A stretch of 34,384 bases of DNA, from NCBI RefSeq assembly GCF_012927325.1, contig NZ_JABBGI010000039.1, forward strand, positions 1-34,384, given 5' to 3'. The notes beneath the pieces are model-generated. The model saw only the letters and a list, made by a program, of their open reading frames with translations. It was not told the origin of the DNA and ran no database searches. This document shows positions 1-7,926 of this stretch, piece by piece (positions within the stretch are counted from its first letter, which is position 1; each line of letters opens with the position of its first letter). The DNA is from Chryseobacterium antibioticum. GTDB lineage: Bacteria; Bacteroidota; Bacteroidia; Flavobacteriales; Weeksellaceae. Position numbers and translations under genes: made by a program.

Positions 1-96
1 AACTGCTAATATACAAAATAAAAAACAGAAAAACAAATTAATTGTTTGATAACCAGCAATATAAGTATGCTTTTCCGTACGCCAAAAAACAAAAAA

Positions 97-119
97 GTCG
101 GAAGAAAAATTCTTCCGAC
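97..119. terminator. 10-bp hairpin upstream of the histidine kinase
   Basis: A 10-bp perfect stem (GTCGGAAGAA paired with TTCTTCCGAC) closes on a 3-nt loop. The A-run just before it would be a U-run on the minus strand, so as an intrinsic terminator it fits minus-strand transcription better. No minus-strand gene ends here, so it may instead end a plus-strand gene lying left of the window or act in the leader of the kinase gene. Confidence 0.4.
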
Positions 120-160
120 CATGACTAACCATATGCCTTCTCTTTTTTATTTTACTGATT

Positions 161-1195
161 ATGGAGTATCTGAAATTCCATGTCGTGATTCCGTATTCTG
201 AGTTTTTCATACGCCTTGAGATCATCGGATGGCTGACGTTTGCCAATGCGCTATTGGTTCCCTGGTATTTTATCATTCAGTTTAATTTCAGAAAAGGAAA
301 ATGGCTAATGTCCGCCCTGTTACTAACGCTGCTCGTGCTTTATTGGTTCAATTACGGGCACTACGATCTGACGGCCCGACTTTACAGTTTAGCCATGCTG
401 ATAGCTGCTTTTATTGTAGTGCTAAAAGGCATTGCTCAAAAAGAAAAAGGTGGTTTTATTGCCCTGGCAGCCCTTTTGGCGAGTGCCCTGGTTAATAAAT
501 TTGTGGTGTACGATTTTGGACTGTTCATCAGTTTTACGATCATCGTGTTGTCTATGCTTTATCTTCATTCTATCCGTACGAGTGTCATCGAGGCAGAACA
601 TCAGAATGCTGTTTTGCTTTCCTCAAGATTGCAATTAGAGCTCCTTAAAAAGAATATCCAGCCTCATTTTTTAAGAAATACTTTAACCTCTATGATGGAC
701 TGGGTGGAAGAGTCTCCAAAAGAAGGTGCCCGTTTCATTCAGGCACTGGCATCAGAATTTGACATCATGAACGAGATCTCTGAACAAAAGCTGATTCCCA
801 TAACCAAAGAATTAGAACTTTGCCGGCAGCATCTGTCTGTGATGGGTTTTCGTAAAGAAATCAATTATATATGGGAACAGAAAGGAATAGACGAAACTCA
901 GATGATCCCGCCCGCAATTATTCACACATTGCTGGAGAATGGCATCACCCACAGTGAACCGCTGTCCGGAAACACGATTCAATTCGTACTCCGCTATTCT
1001 TTATCAGAAGATGCTCATCAGTATACTTTTGAAACTATTGCAAAGAACCGACAAATCATGACAGACCGTGCAGGTGGAAACGGCTTTAAGTATATCAAAG
1101 CTCGTCTGAGTGAAAGCTACGGTCAAAACTGGAAGTTTGAATCGGGTTCTACAGAAAACGGGTGGGTATCTACCATTCAAATTTTAAGATCATGA
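161..1195 (+). CDS. LytS-type sensor histidine kinase, membrane bound
   Basis: Sensor half of a two-component system. The first 140 residues hold about four or five hydrophobic membrane segments and no recognisable ligand domain. The His_kinase (PF06580) signature follows: NIQPHFLRNTL with the likely phospho-acceptor His169, an N-box-like HTLLENGITH with Asn260, and a glycine-rich GGNGF segment near 305-309 for ATP binding. The family normally autophosphorylates and passes phosphate to a LytTR-type regulator; that gene follows directly, its ATG overlapping this stop as ATGA, so the two are surely co-transcribed and translationally coupled. The ATG at 161 is the first in frame. At 344 aa it is typical for the family. 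Signal and target genes are not evident. Confidence 0.9.
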   Translation: MEYLKFHVVIPYSEFFIRLEIIGWLTFANALLVPWYFIIQFNFRKGKWLMSALLLTLLVLYWFNYGHYDLTARLYSLAMLIAAFIVVLKGIAQKEKGGFIALAALLASALVNKFVVYDFGLFISFTIIVLSMLYLHSIRTSVIEAEHQNAVLLSSRLQLELLKKNIQPHFLRNTLTSMMDWVEESPKEGARFIQALASEFDIMNEISEQKLIPITKELELCRQHLSVMGFRKEINYIWEQKGIDETQMIPPAIIHTLLENGITHSEPLSGNTIQFVLRYSLSEDAHQYTFETIAKNRQIMTDRAGGNGFKYIKARLSESYGQNWKFESGSTENGWVSTIQILRS

Positions 1196-1890
1196 ATGTA
1201 TTAATCATAGAAGACGAAGCCAGAATTGCCCGACGTTTGCAACGCATGACGACTGAATTCTTTACGGACAAACCTATTACCATGACAGTTTGTGATTCTC
1301 TTCAAAATGGGCTTCAGGAAATTGTAAACCGAACTCCAGACCTATTACTTCTCGACCTTAATCTGAATGGTGATAATGGTTTTGAGGTATTGGAACAGAT
1401 GGTGGCCGCTTCTTTTCATACGATCATTGTTTCCGCCAATATTGATAAAGCGATTACCGCTTTTTCGTATGGAGTGCTTGATTTTGTTCCCAAGCCATTT
1501 GATCAGGAAAGACTTTTTAAGGCCTTGACGAGATTTGTCAGTCCCGCCTTAAAACCGGATGAAGGGATTAAATATCTTGCCGTGAAAAGATCAGGACAGG
1601 TTCGTCTTATCAGTATTTCTGAGGTGATCTACATTAAGGGAGCGGGAATTTACACTGAGCTTCACCTCAGCAATGGGCAGAATGAGCTTCATGATAAATC
1701 GCTAGAGCATTTGCAGCAACTTCTTCCTGACAGGTTTGAACGGATCCATAAATCTTATCTTGTTAATTTTCAACAGATCGAAAAAATCATCATCAACCCC
1801 GGGACACGGTATGGGGCCCTGCTTAAGACGGGTGAGGTGCTTCCGGTGGGCCGTTCAAAATATAAGGAGCTGAAAAATAAGATGGTGTGA
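1192..1890 (+). CDS. LytTR-family response regulator
   Basis: Partner of the preceding kinase. The start chosen is the ATG at 1192, which overlaps the kinase stop by four bases; a longer frame from a GTG at 1162 lies wholly inside the kinase gene and adds only non-conserved residues. Residues 1-120 form a receiver domain with acidic residues in IIEDEA, the phospho-acceptor Asp55 in LLLLDLNLNG and the conserved Lys101 in VPKPF. Residues about 128-230 form a LytTR DNA-binding domain (ending RIHKSYLVNF and LPVGRSKYKEL). This class binds direct repeats upstream of its targets. The product is cytoplasmic, 232 aa. The gene ends 32 bp before the convergent glutaminase gene. Confidence 0.92.
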   Translation: MNVLIIEDEARIARRLQRMTTEFFTDKPITMTVCDSLQNGLQEIVNRTPDLLLLDLNLNGDNGFEVLEQMVAASFHTIIVSANIDKAITAFSYGVLDFVPKPFDQERLFKALTRFVSPALKPDEGIKYLAVKRSGQVRLISISEVIYIKGAGIYTELHLSNGQNELHDKSLEHLQQLLPDRFERIHKSYLVNFQQIEKIIINPGTRYGALLKTGEVLPVGRSKYKELKNKMV

Positions 1891-1922
1891 TTGGGGAAAG
1901 TAACAGCAAAATAGATCAAGTT

Positions 1923-2936
1923 TTAAAACAAACTCAGATCATACTGCTTCACCAGATCCAAAATCATATGATACCCTGCTGAAGAGTTTCCATGCTGATC
2001 CAAAGCCGGGCTGAAAACACCGATGCCCATTTTTCCGGGAACACTTACGGTAATTCCACCTCCAACACCTGACTTGCTTGGAAGCCCTACGGTTCTGGCA
2101 TATTCTCCACTGAATTCGTACATCCCGGCAATGAGCATTTGTGATTCTACGAGTTTTGCCAATTCAACATTTTTATATTGAGCATCTCCGTCAAACCGAA
2201 CGCATTCATTGGCAAAGAAATATCCTATTTTAGCCAGATCTTCGGCGGTCAGTTCAATAGAGCACTGCTTGAAATAATTATCCAGCTGATCTTCGTTTCC
2301 TGAAATGAGCCCATTATTTTTCATCAGATAGAACATGCCCCGGTTACGGTGTCCGGTAGATTTTTCGGATTCATAAACGGATGTATTGTACTCAATGGTC
2401 TGATCTTTGGTGATATAACGAACCAGATCCAAAATTTTAAGAAACGGCTTTTCGCCCTCACCGGAGATTAAAGAAGTCGTAAGAATAGCCCCTGCATTCA
2501 TCATCGGATTCATCGGTTTCCCGGTAGTTTCAAGATTAGAAAAATGATTGAAAGGTTTATCGGTTCCGAAATAGCCCATTTTATCAAAAACATTCGCTTC
2601 CCCTTTTTCATTGACAGCAATCATCAGCGCAATGATCTTTGAGATACTCTGCATCGTAAATTTCTTATGAACGTCCCCTACATTCAGCACTCGCCCATTT
2701 TTTCCAACCACAGAAAAAGCAATGGCTTTCGCATCCATTTTTCCCAGTTCAGGAATATAATCAGCTACTTTTCCCTGTGTATAATAGGTTCTGTTTTTTT
2801 CCAGAATACTGCTTAAGGTCTTCTCTGAAATTGTTGAAATATCTGCTTTTTTCTGAGCATACATTACTGTGTTTAAAGAAAGAAAAGCTGCAATATAAAT
2901 TCCTTTTGCAGAAAATAAGAAACTGTTTTTGTTCAT
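1923..2936 (-). CDS. glsA: Exported glutaminase A
   Basis: Hydrolyses L-glutamine to glutamate and ammonia. The family is a serine-dependent beta-lactamase-like fold; the nucleophile/base pair is seen as QSISK (Ser97, Lys100), with other family blocks GKPMNPMMNAGAI, NNGLISGNEDQLDN and PSKSGVGGGI. Unlike the usual cytoplasmic enzyme of about 310 residues, this 337-aa form begins with a hydrophobic signal peptide (cleavage likely after MYAQ, near residue 28), so it should act in the periplasm. It is a single gene, convergent with the LytTR regulator, with its own promoter-like sequence at 2978-3009. Confidence 0.9.
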   Translation of the reverse strand: MNKNSFLFSAKGIYIAAFLSLNTVMYAQKKADISTISEKTLSSILEKNRTYYTQGKVADYIPELGKMDAKAIAFSVVGKNGRVLNVGDVHKKFTMQSISKIIALMIAVNEKGEANVFDKMGYFGTDKPFNHFSNLETTGKPMNPMMNAGAILTTSLISGEGEKPFLKILDLVRYITKDQTIEYNTSVYESEKSTGHRNRGMFYLMKNNGLISGNEDQLDNYFKQCSIELTAEDLAKIGYFFANECVRFDGDAQYKNVELAKLVESQMLIAGMYEFSGEYARTVGLPSKSGVGGGITVSVPGKMGIGVFSPALDQHGNSSAGYHMILDLVKQYDLSLF

Positions 2937-2977
2937 AAAGGTATTTCGGCTAACATCTGATCATCAACCCCGAAAAA

Positions 2978-3009
2978 CAAAGATAAAGCATTTCCTCCTT
3001 TGCCCGCAA
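2978..3009 (-). promoter_or_regulatory. Bacteroidota-type promoter of the glutaminase gene
   Basis: On the minus strand TATCTTTG (2978-2985) matches the TAnnTTTG -7 element, and TTG at 3007-3009 sits 21 bp upstream, the usual spacing for the -33 element of flavobacterial sigma-A. The start codon follows about 40 bp downstream. Confidence 0.6.
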
Positions 3010-3234
3010 ATCTCCCGAAAATATGATCAAGGTAAATGGTTTCAATAAGATTAAGTATTTCTACTCAAAACCATAATTGGTTATTTGTACGCTACTCCAG
3101 ATTCTTTCTTCTTTGTTACTTTGAGATAGAAATCAAAGCTAAAAAAAATAAAATGGCAGCTTACCGTACAATCAACTGATGTACTTCCAAAAAGCCATTA
3201 TCAACAGAAACGAATCAACCAAAATACATTCATT

Positions 3235-3645
3235 ATGGAAACAGCAAACGTAAACGTCAACTCATCCGGCCAGCTTCAATTGGGTGGAGGCGCTCAGTTC
3301 TGGGTATATCTTTCACCACAGAACAATACAGCCAAAATGATTTCAACATGGCGTGTCACATTCTCACAAGGTAACTGGAGTGATACCATTTCAAGCGAGA
3401 ATCCTACGAAACAGATTCAGACGCTTAACTTATCTGGAATCTTTGATATTAAAGTAGAATTGTTAAGCGGTTCAACCGGTACATGGCGACAGATCCCTCC
3501 TCAAAAGGGAAGTTATAATGAAATAGGCTGTAATTCCAACTGTGCCTCCATGGTGGGTATTGTTGCAGACAGCATGAATCCTTTTCCCGGTGCCATTAAT
3601 GCACATTTTTGGACAACTTGGGATGCTATGTGTAAAGCACAATAG
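3235..3645 (+). CDS. Small protein of unknown function
   Basis: I do not recognise this 136-aa protein. It starts at an ATG about 110 bp after a TTACTTTG sequence that may be part of a promoter. It has no signal peptide and no membrane segment. The N-terminal half (about 1-90) is rich in Ser, Thr, Gln and aromatic residues with alternating hydrophobic positions, suggesting a beta-sandwich. The C-terminal part carries three cysteines (CNSNC and Cys133) and ends in AHFWTTWDAMCKAQ. It is a single-gene unit closed by a strong hairpin at 3733-3770. Codon use and length suggest a real gene. Confidence 0.65.
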   Translation: METANVNVNSSGQLQLGGGAQFWVYLSPQNNTAKMISTWRVTFSQGNWSDTISSENPTKQIQTLNLSGIFDIKVELLSGSTGTWRQIPPQKGSYNEIGCNSNCASMVGIVADSMNPFPGAINAHFWTTWDAMCKAQ

Positions 3646-3732
3646 AAAGGAAAGAAAAATTTGAACAGAACCAGTCCATATCATTCAATTGCCGACCGTC
3701 TTTGATGGTAGATTTAGGTAATTGATAAAGTA

Positions 3733-3770
3733 ATACAACCGTCTCATTTTTAGGAATGAGGCGGTTGTAT
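3733..3770 (+). terminator. Hairpin terminator after the 136-aa gene
   Basis: A 16-bp stem with one G-U pair (3733-3748 with 3755-3770) and a 6-nt loop, followed by a T-rich stretch. It separates the 136-aa gene from the antitoxin-like gene downstream. Confidence 0.65.
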
Positions 3771-3818
3771 ATGGCTTTAATTTTACTCAAAAAGAACAAA
3801 AAAAGAGAATAAGAACGT

Positions 3819-3826
3819 TATATTTG
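3819..3826 (+). promoter_or_regulatory. -7 promoter element of the VbhA-like gene
   Basis: TATATTTG is an exact match to TAnnTTTG and lies 31 bp before the ATG of the small antitoxin-like gene. No clear TTG is present at the -33 position. Confidence 0.45.
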
Positions 3827-3857
3827 TATAGTAGAAAATTCTCTTAAAAATAAGCAA

Positions 3858-4013
3858 ATGAAAACAGTTCATAAAGATAAGGATGGTTTACGCAAACAGA
3901 TTATGAAATCTGCGGTAGCTTCTTTTAAGATAGAGGGAATAAGAATCTCTCCTGATGAAGCTGCTAAAACACTTAAAAAAGTGGAGACTAAGATGGCAAA
4001 ATCATCCCGATAA
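3858..4013 (+). CDS. VbhA-like antitoxin of Fic toxin
   Basis: A 51-residue helical protein. It carries SFKIEG, an exact fit to the Fic inhibition motif (S/T)xxxE(G/N), followed by IRISPDEAAKTLKK, which resembles the helix after the motif in VbhA-family antitoxins. In that family the motif glutamate enters the ATP-binding site of the partner Fic enzyme and blocks AMP transfer. The partner lies next door but on the opposite strand: the two genes converge and their 3' ends overlap by 26 nt (3988-4013), whereas known VbhA/VbhT pairs are tandem. The gene has its own -7 element at 3819-3826. Because the Fic frame is broken, the antitoxin may now be dispensable. Confidence 0.75.
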   Translation: MKTVHKDKDGLRKQIMKSAVASFKIEGIRISPDEAAKTLKKVETKMAKSSR

Positions 4014-4574
4014 GATCTATCATCGGTTCATAGTTTTTTGCGGCTGACTTTTGAACTGCAACGACATAGTGTTCCAATTCTTTTTTCCCTATTTTTTCAA
4101 ATTCCAAAGGACTAAACCCTGCTTTTCTAACCATGAGATTGGCAAGTATACGCGCTGTTCTGCCATTACCTTCTCTAAACGGATGTATAAATAGCAACTC
4201 ATCATGTACAGTAGCAACATCTCTATCAGACTTTCCCTATCACTATAATCAGATGGTAATTTTAATAGGATTTCGTCTTCAAAACTTTTCATTGACTCGG
4301 GAAGAAATTTTGCAGAAGAAAGAAGAAATCCACCTTTTGACAGATTTACATTACGATATTTTCCTGCAAATGTGTATAAATGAGATAATGCCAACTTATG
4401 AATTTTCAATATGTATTTTGTGTCAAATTTAGTATTATCACGGAGATTTTCTGTAAAACTAATTTCTGCCTGTAAAAAACCTTCAAATTCTGACATAGCA
4501 ATATCATGTGGCTTTTTTAATTCCAATTTGTTAGGTAATATTTCAGATTCGTCTCCTGAAATGTCATATTTCAT
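3988..4574 (-). pseudogene. fic: Fic/DOC-family AMP-transferase, frameshifted
   Basis: Two reading frames together give a complete Fic protein of about 196 residues. The 5' frame (4574 to about 4222) carries the flap region AGKYRNVNLSKGG. The 3' frame carries the catalytic motif HPFREGNGRTAR, whose His is the base for transfer of AMP from ATP to a target hydroxyl. The frames meet near 4222, where one missing base (GAGATG-TTGCTACT) would restore continuity into ATVHDELLFIHPFREG. The ATG at 4572-4574 is preferred over a TTG one codon upstream. The gene starts 24 nt after the upstream serine hydrolase stop, so they may share a transcript. Its 3' end overlaps the convergent antitoxin-like gene. 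It could be a real inactivation or a sequencing error. Confidence 0.8.
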
Positions 4575-4598
4575 CAATACAAATTTATTTCATAAATT

Positions 4599-6092
4599 TT
4601 ATTTTTTTGATAAGGCTTCCATTTTCTTAATCACCTCCTTAGCATTTGTATTTTCTGGGTTTAGTTCCAGAGATTTCCGGTACATCTTCATCGCCTCTTC
4701 TTTTTTGCCACATTGGAGCAATGCCTCACCATAACTGTCAAATACATTCCAGCTCTTTGGAAAAATTAATGAGGCCGCATTAAATGTCTGTACAGAATTT
4801 TCACATTTTTGAAGTCTGAGAAATTGATACCCTAACCTGTTAAAGTCTCTTTCTGTAGACTCATAACCGGCTGTATTTTTTAAATATGCCTGAATCAGCT
4901 GATTGGCTTTTTCCTTATTTCCGTTTTCAATTAAACTGCCATAGATTCTTGACAGACTTTGTACTGGCATGGTATAAGCTTTATGATCAAGCAATTGAAA
5001 GACCGCATTGGATGTAGAAAAAACGGGACTGTTTCCTGTATTAGAAAGAAGGATTACCGTTTTATTTTTAGTGACATTGTGTACCAAAACACTGGTAAGC
5101 CCGGTAATAGATCCATCGTGAAAAACTATTTTTCCATTACTTTCGTCGCTGTACATCGCCCAACCTAAACCATAGCTCACCTCTTTTCCCTCTATAGTAT
5201 AACTTACCTTCTTTCCATCGTTAAGCGTTGTAGGTGTTAGCGCTTCCTCCAATTCTTTCTTGCCTAAAATCTGATAGGTAAATAATGTATTCTGATACTT
5301 TTGTAAGTCTGAGGCTGTGCTTACAATCCCCCCATTTCCATAAAAGTTACTTTTTGCAAAGATCAGAAAGGGTTCTTTTAAGGTATTGATATTAACAAGA
5401 TCAGTTGAGTACAGATTAGGATAAGTATACAGTTCTACCTGATTTTTTTGTTTTATTTTCCTGTCAACCGGAACCAATGAACTGTTCATTTTTGCAGGAC
5501 CGAAGATATTTTTTTCCAGATAATTGGCATAGCTCATTCCTGATACTTTTTCGATAATCATGGCAGCAATGCAAAAATTAACGTTGTTGTATTCCCATTT
5601 GCTTCCGGGTACGAATGCAAGAGGTGTTTTGAAACGAATGAACGTTGGGATAATATCCTGATTGGAAATTATTTTTTCCGGCTGTTCTTTGATCACACTG
5701 TCAAATAAGTTATAATAATCGGCCAATCCTGAGGTGTTATTAAGCAGCTGTTTAACACTGATATTGGGATAAGGAAAATCCGGAAGATATTTTTGAACCG
5801 GATCATCAATTGTAAGCTTTCCTTTCTGCTTAAGTTGTAATATGGCTGTTGATGTAAATGTTTTTGTGATGGAAGCAATTGGAAATTGAGACTGGTCATT
5901 AAACTTTTCTTTTTTTTCCCTATTGGAAAATCCATAGTTATTAGAAAAAATCTTCTCTCCCGGTTGAGAAACAACCACACTCCCATTAAACATATTATTT
6001 TTAGAAAGTGTTGAAAAGAAAGTATTCAATTCCTGTGCTGAGATAGTCATGGTCAGGAAAGTCATTATTAAGATTACAATTGATTTGGTCAT
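4599..6092 (-). CDS. Exported class-C-like serine hydrolase with C-terminal TPRs
   Basis: Penicillin-binding-protein/beta-lactamase (PF00144) fold. After a signal peptide (1-20, ending ISAQ) come the three active-site motifs: SITK (Ser74, Lys77), YNN (Tyr168) and HDG (325-327, in place of KTG). Such proteins are usually peptidases or esterases of unknown substrate, not true AmpC enzymes. Residues about 375-495 hold tetratricopeptide-like repeats; the last (FDSYGEALLQCGKKEEAMKM, then YRKSLELNPEN) is a clear TPR, suggesting protein binding in the periplasm. At 497 aa it is longer than the plain domain because of this tail. The next gene downstream is the broken fic; upstream lies another serine hydrolase, separated by its terminator. 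Confidence 0.85.
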   Translation of the reverse strand: MTKSIVILIMTFLTMTISAQELNTFFSTLSKNNMFNGSVVVSQPGEKIFSNNYGFSNREKKEKFNDQSQFPIASITKTFTSTAILQLKQKGKLTIDDPVQKYLPDFPYPNISVKQLLNNTSGLADYYNLFDSVIKEQPEKIISNQDIIPTFIRFKTPLAFVPGSKWEYNNVNFCIAAMIIEKVSGMSYANYLEKNIFGPAKMNSSLVPVDRKIKQKNQVELYTYPNLYSTDLVNINTLKEPFLIFAKSNFYGNGGIVSTASDLQKYQNTLFTYQILGKKELEEALTPTTLNDGKKVSYTIEGKEVSYGLGWAMYSDESNGKIVFHDGSITGLTSVLVHNVTKNKTVILLSNTGNSPVFSTSNAVFQLLDHKAYTMPVQSLSRIYGSLIENGNKEKANQLIQAYLKNTAGYESTERDFNRLGYQFLRLQKCENSVQTFNAASLIFPKSWNVFDSYGEALLQCGKKEEAMKMYRKSLELNPENTNAKEVIKKMEALSKK

Positions 6093-6240
6093 GGTTTTTT
6101 ATTCAGTTTTTATAATTGTGGTTGTCTGAGAATTCGATATTCTTTATTAAGTTCAGTCTTAGTATTATGACAACTCTGGAAAGAATTCCATTACATAGAA
6201 ATCAATGTCAGAAGAGTTTGGAAAGAGAATACATACTAAA

Positions 6241-6263
6241 AAAAGTGGCCAAAAGCCACTTTT
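6241..6263 (-). terminator. Terminator of the 489-aa serine hydrolase gene
   Basis: A 9-bp perfect stem (AAAAGTGGC with GCCACTTTT) with a 5-nt loop. On the minus strand it runs on into a T-run. It lies 40 bp after the stop at 6303. Confidence 0.7.
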
Positions 6264-6302
6264 AATTTCCATAAAACATTGACAAACTTACTTTCTGTGA
6301 TA

Positions 6303-7772
6303 TTATTTTTCTTTACTAACGAGTTCAATCTTAGTACTCAGCCGATCTCTTATTAAGACTACTGAATTGAGTTTTCCATTGTTAAACTCGAGTTTTAACA
6401 GGTTGGGATAATCTATAATTTTAAACAACCCATTTTTCAGATAGATCAACTCATTCTCATTTTTTCCTTTAAAATGTTCTAATAATTGGGATTCAACATA
6501 CAGACGGTTGTTCTTTTCCACTATTTTGGTTTCCATTTTTTGCCCATACAGGAAATCATCATATCTCCCGTTCAGTTGTTTCTTTAGACTTGCGGGCATT
6601 TCCTGAATGTCTTCGTTGTCTGATTTTCTATTCCAGTTCATCAGTTTCAAAATCTTCTTTTGGGTGTTCACCATCACAGGAATACGGTTCGGTTTTTCAC
6701 CATTGGCAAGAAATACGAAGCCGTTCCCATCGGTCATTGTCGCGAAAATGCTCCCCCCCACTCCGGTATTGGAACCATTGCATGAAAACCAGTCATAGTT
6801 GTTATACCCTAAAGACTTCTGCCATCCGTAACCCCACCCGCCAACAGCATTTTTTAAAGTTGTGACTGCTGTTACTTCTTTTGCAACACGATGAGAAATC
6901 ACTTTGTTGTTTTTATTGCGTAAAGCATTTTGTATTTCAATGGAAAGTTTCGCTAAATCAGTTGGTGTAGACCACATTCCTGATGCTCCAATCTGTGGTG
7001 TGATGGGCAGGCCGGTTCTAATCACTTTTCCATCTTTATCATGAACGAGAGCAACATTGGTCAGAAATCTGGCTTCATTAGGCTGTATCATGGTTGTATT
7101 CTTCAAACCAAGTGGTGAAAAAATATATTCTTTGGCAAGTTCTGCAATAGATTTATTTAAAGTGTCTTCCAGTGCCATTTGGACAATGACATATCCGCCA
7201 CCGCTATATTCAAAGTTGGTTCCCGGTGTAAACAGAAATTCAATTTCCTTATCATATCTTGGGATCTGTCCTAAAAGACTTTGTTTTATGGTTGGAATTG
7301 TATCCCCTTCATAATAATCTGCAAATCCGCCCTGATTTGTTCCGGAGGTATGATTAAAGAATTGTTTCCAGGTTGGACTGTTATTTTCAGTCAACTTGCT
7401 TTTCGGCAAATGCCAGCGTTTTAAGTACTTATCTATCGGATCATCTAAGTTAATTAAGCCTTTCTCCTCCAGTATATGGCAAAGAAGTGCTGTGATTGGT
7501 TTTGTCATTGATGCTGTGGAAAATGCCGTGTTTTCCTCTATTTTTTCTTTGGAATCCATTGATTTTATCCCAAATTGATTGGAATACACGATCTTATAGT
7601 TTTCAAATACAACAACACTAAATCCCGCAAGTTTGCGTTTTTCCAATTGTTGTTCCATATTCAAACTGTCCGTAAGAAAACGATAGTCTCTTTTTTGGGA
7701 CAAGACCTTATTACTTGTTAGGCAGCTCAACATTACTCCTATAAGAACCAGTGAATACATAATACTTTTCAT
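6303..7772 (-). CDS. Exported class-C-like serine hydrolase
   Basis: A second PF00144-type protein, only distantly like its neighbour. The N-terminus is hydrophobic with Cys17 (MLSC), so it could be a lipoprotein, although the lipobox is imperfect; otherwise a signal peptide cleaved near residue 25. Active-site motifs are SMTK (Ser88, Lys91) and YSG (Tyr189); the third motif region reads CNGSNTGVGG, without the classic KTG or HxG. Residues about 370-489 form a C-terminal beta-rich extension common in this family. Upstream on the same strand lies an AraC regulator (154 bp gap), which may control it. The substrate cannot be told from sequence. Confidence 0.85.
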   Translation of the reverse strand: MKSIMYSLVLIGVMLSCLTSNKVLSQKRDYRFLTDSLNMEQQLEKRKLAGFSVVVFENYKIVYSNQFGIKSMDSKEKIEENTAFSTASMTKPITALLCHILEEKGLINLDDPIDKYLKRWHLPKSKLTENNSPTWKQFFNHTSGTNQGGFADYYEGDTIPTIKQSLLGQIPRYDKEIEFLFTPGTNFEYSGGGYVIVQMALEDTLNKSIAELAKEYIFSPLGLKNTTMIQPNEARFLTNVALVHDKDGKVIRTGLPITPQIGASGMWSTPTDLAKLSIEIQNALRNKNNKVISHRVAKEVTAVTTLKNAVGGWGYGWQKSLGYNNYDWFSCNGSNTGVGGSIFATMTDGNGFVFLANGEKPNRIPVMVNTQKKILKLMNWNRKSDNEDIQEMPASLKKQLNGRYDDFLYGQKMETKIVEKNNRLYVESQLLEHFKGKNENELIYLKNGLFKIIDYPNLLKLEFNNGKLNSVVLIRDRLSTKIELVSKEK

Positions 7773-7926
7773 TGTATCATTTTTTTTATGTTAAAAAATT
7801 ATTTCGATACAAATATGCGGGAGAAATTAAAGCTATGCGACCGACTACTTTTACTCGGTCTCATTTGTTCAAAAAAATAAGTACGAGTTCCTGTAAAAAG
7901 GGTACGAATAATTACAAAACACTATT

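Noticed and set aside
4133..4734. Plus-strand frames opposite fic and the 497-aa hydrolase
   Set aside because: The opposite strand carries recognisable Fic and serine hydrolase motifs; these frames have none.
7839..7862. Short hairpin (GACCGA arms) between the AraC and 489-aa hydrolase genes
   Set aside because: Only a 6-bp stem with a long loop and no T-run; too weak to call a terminator or operator.
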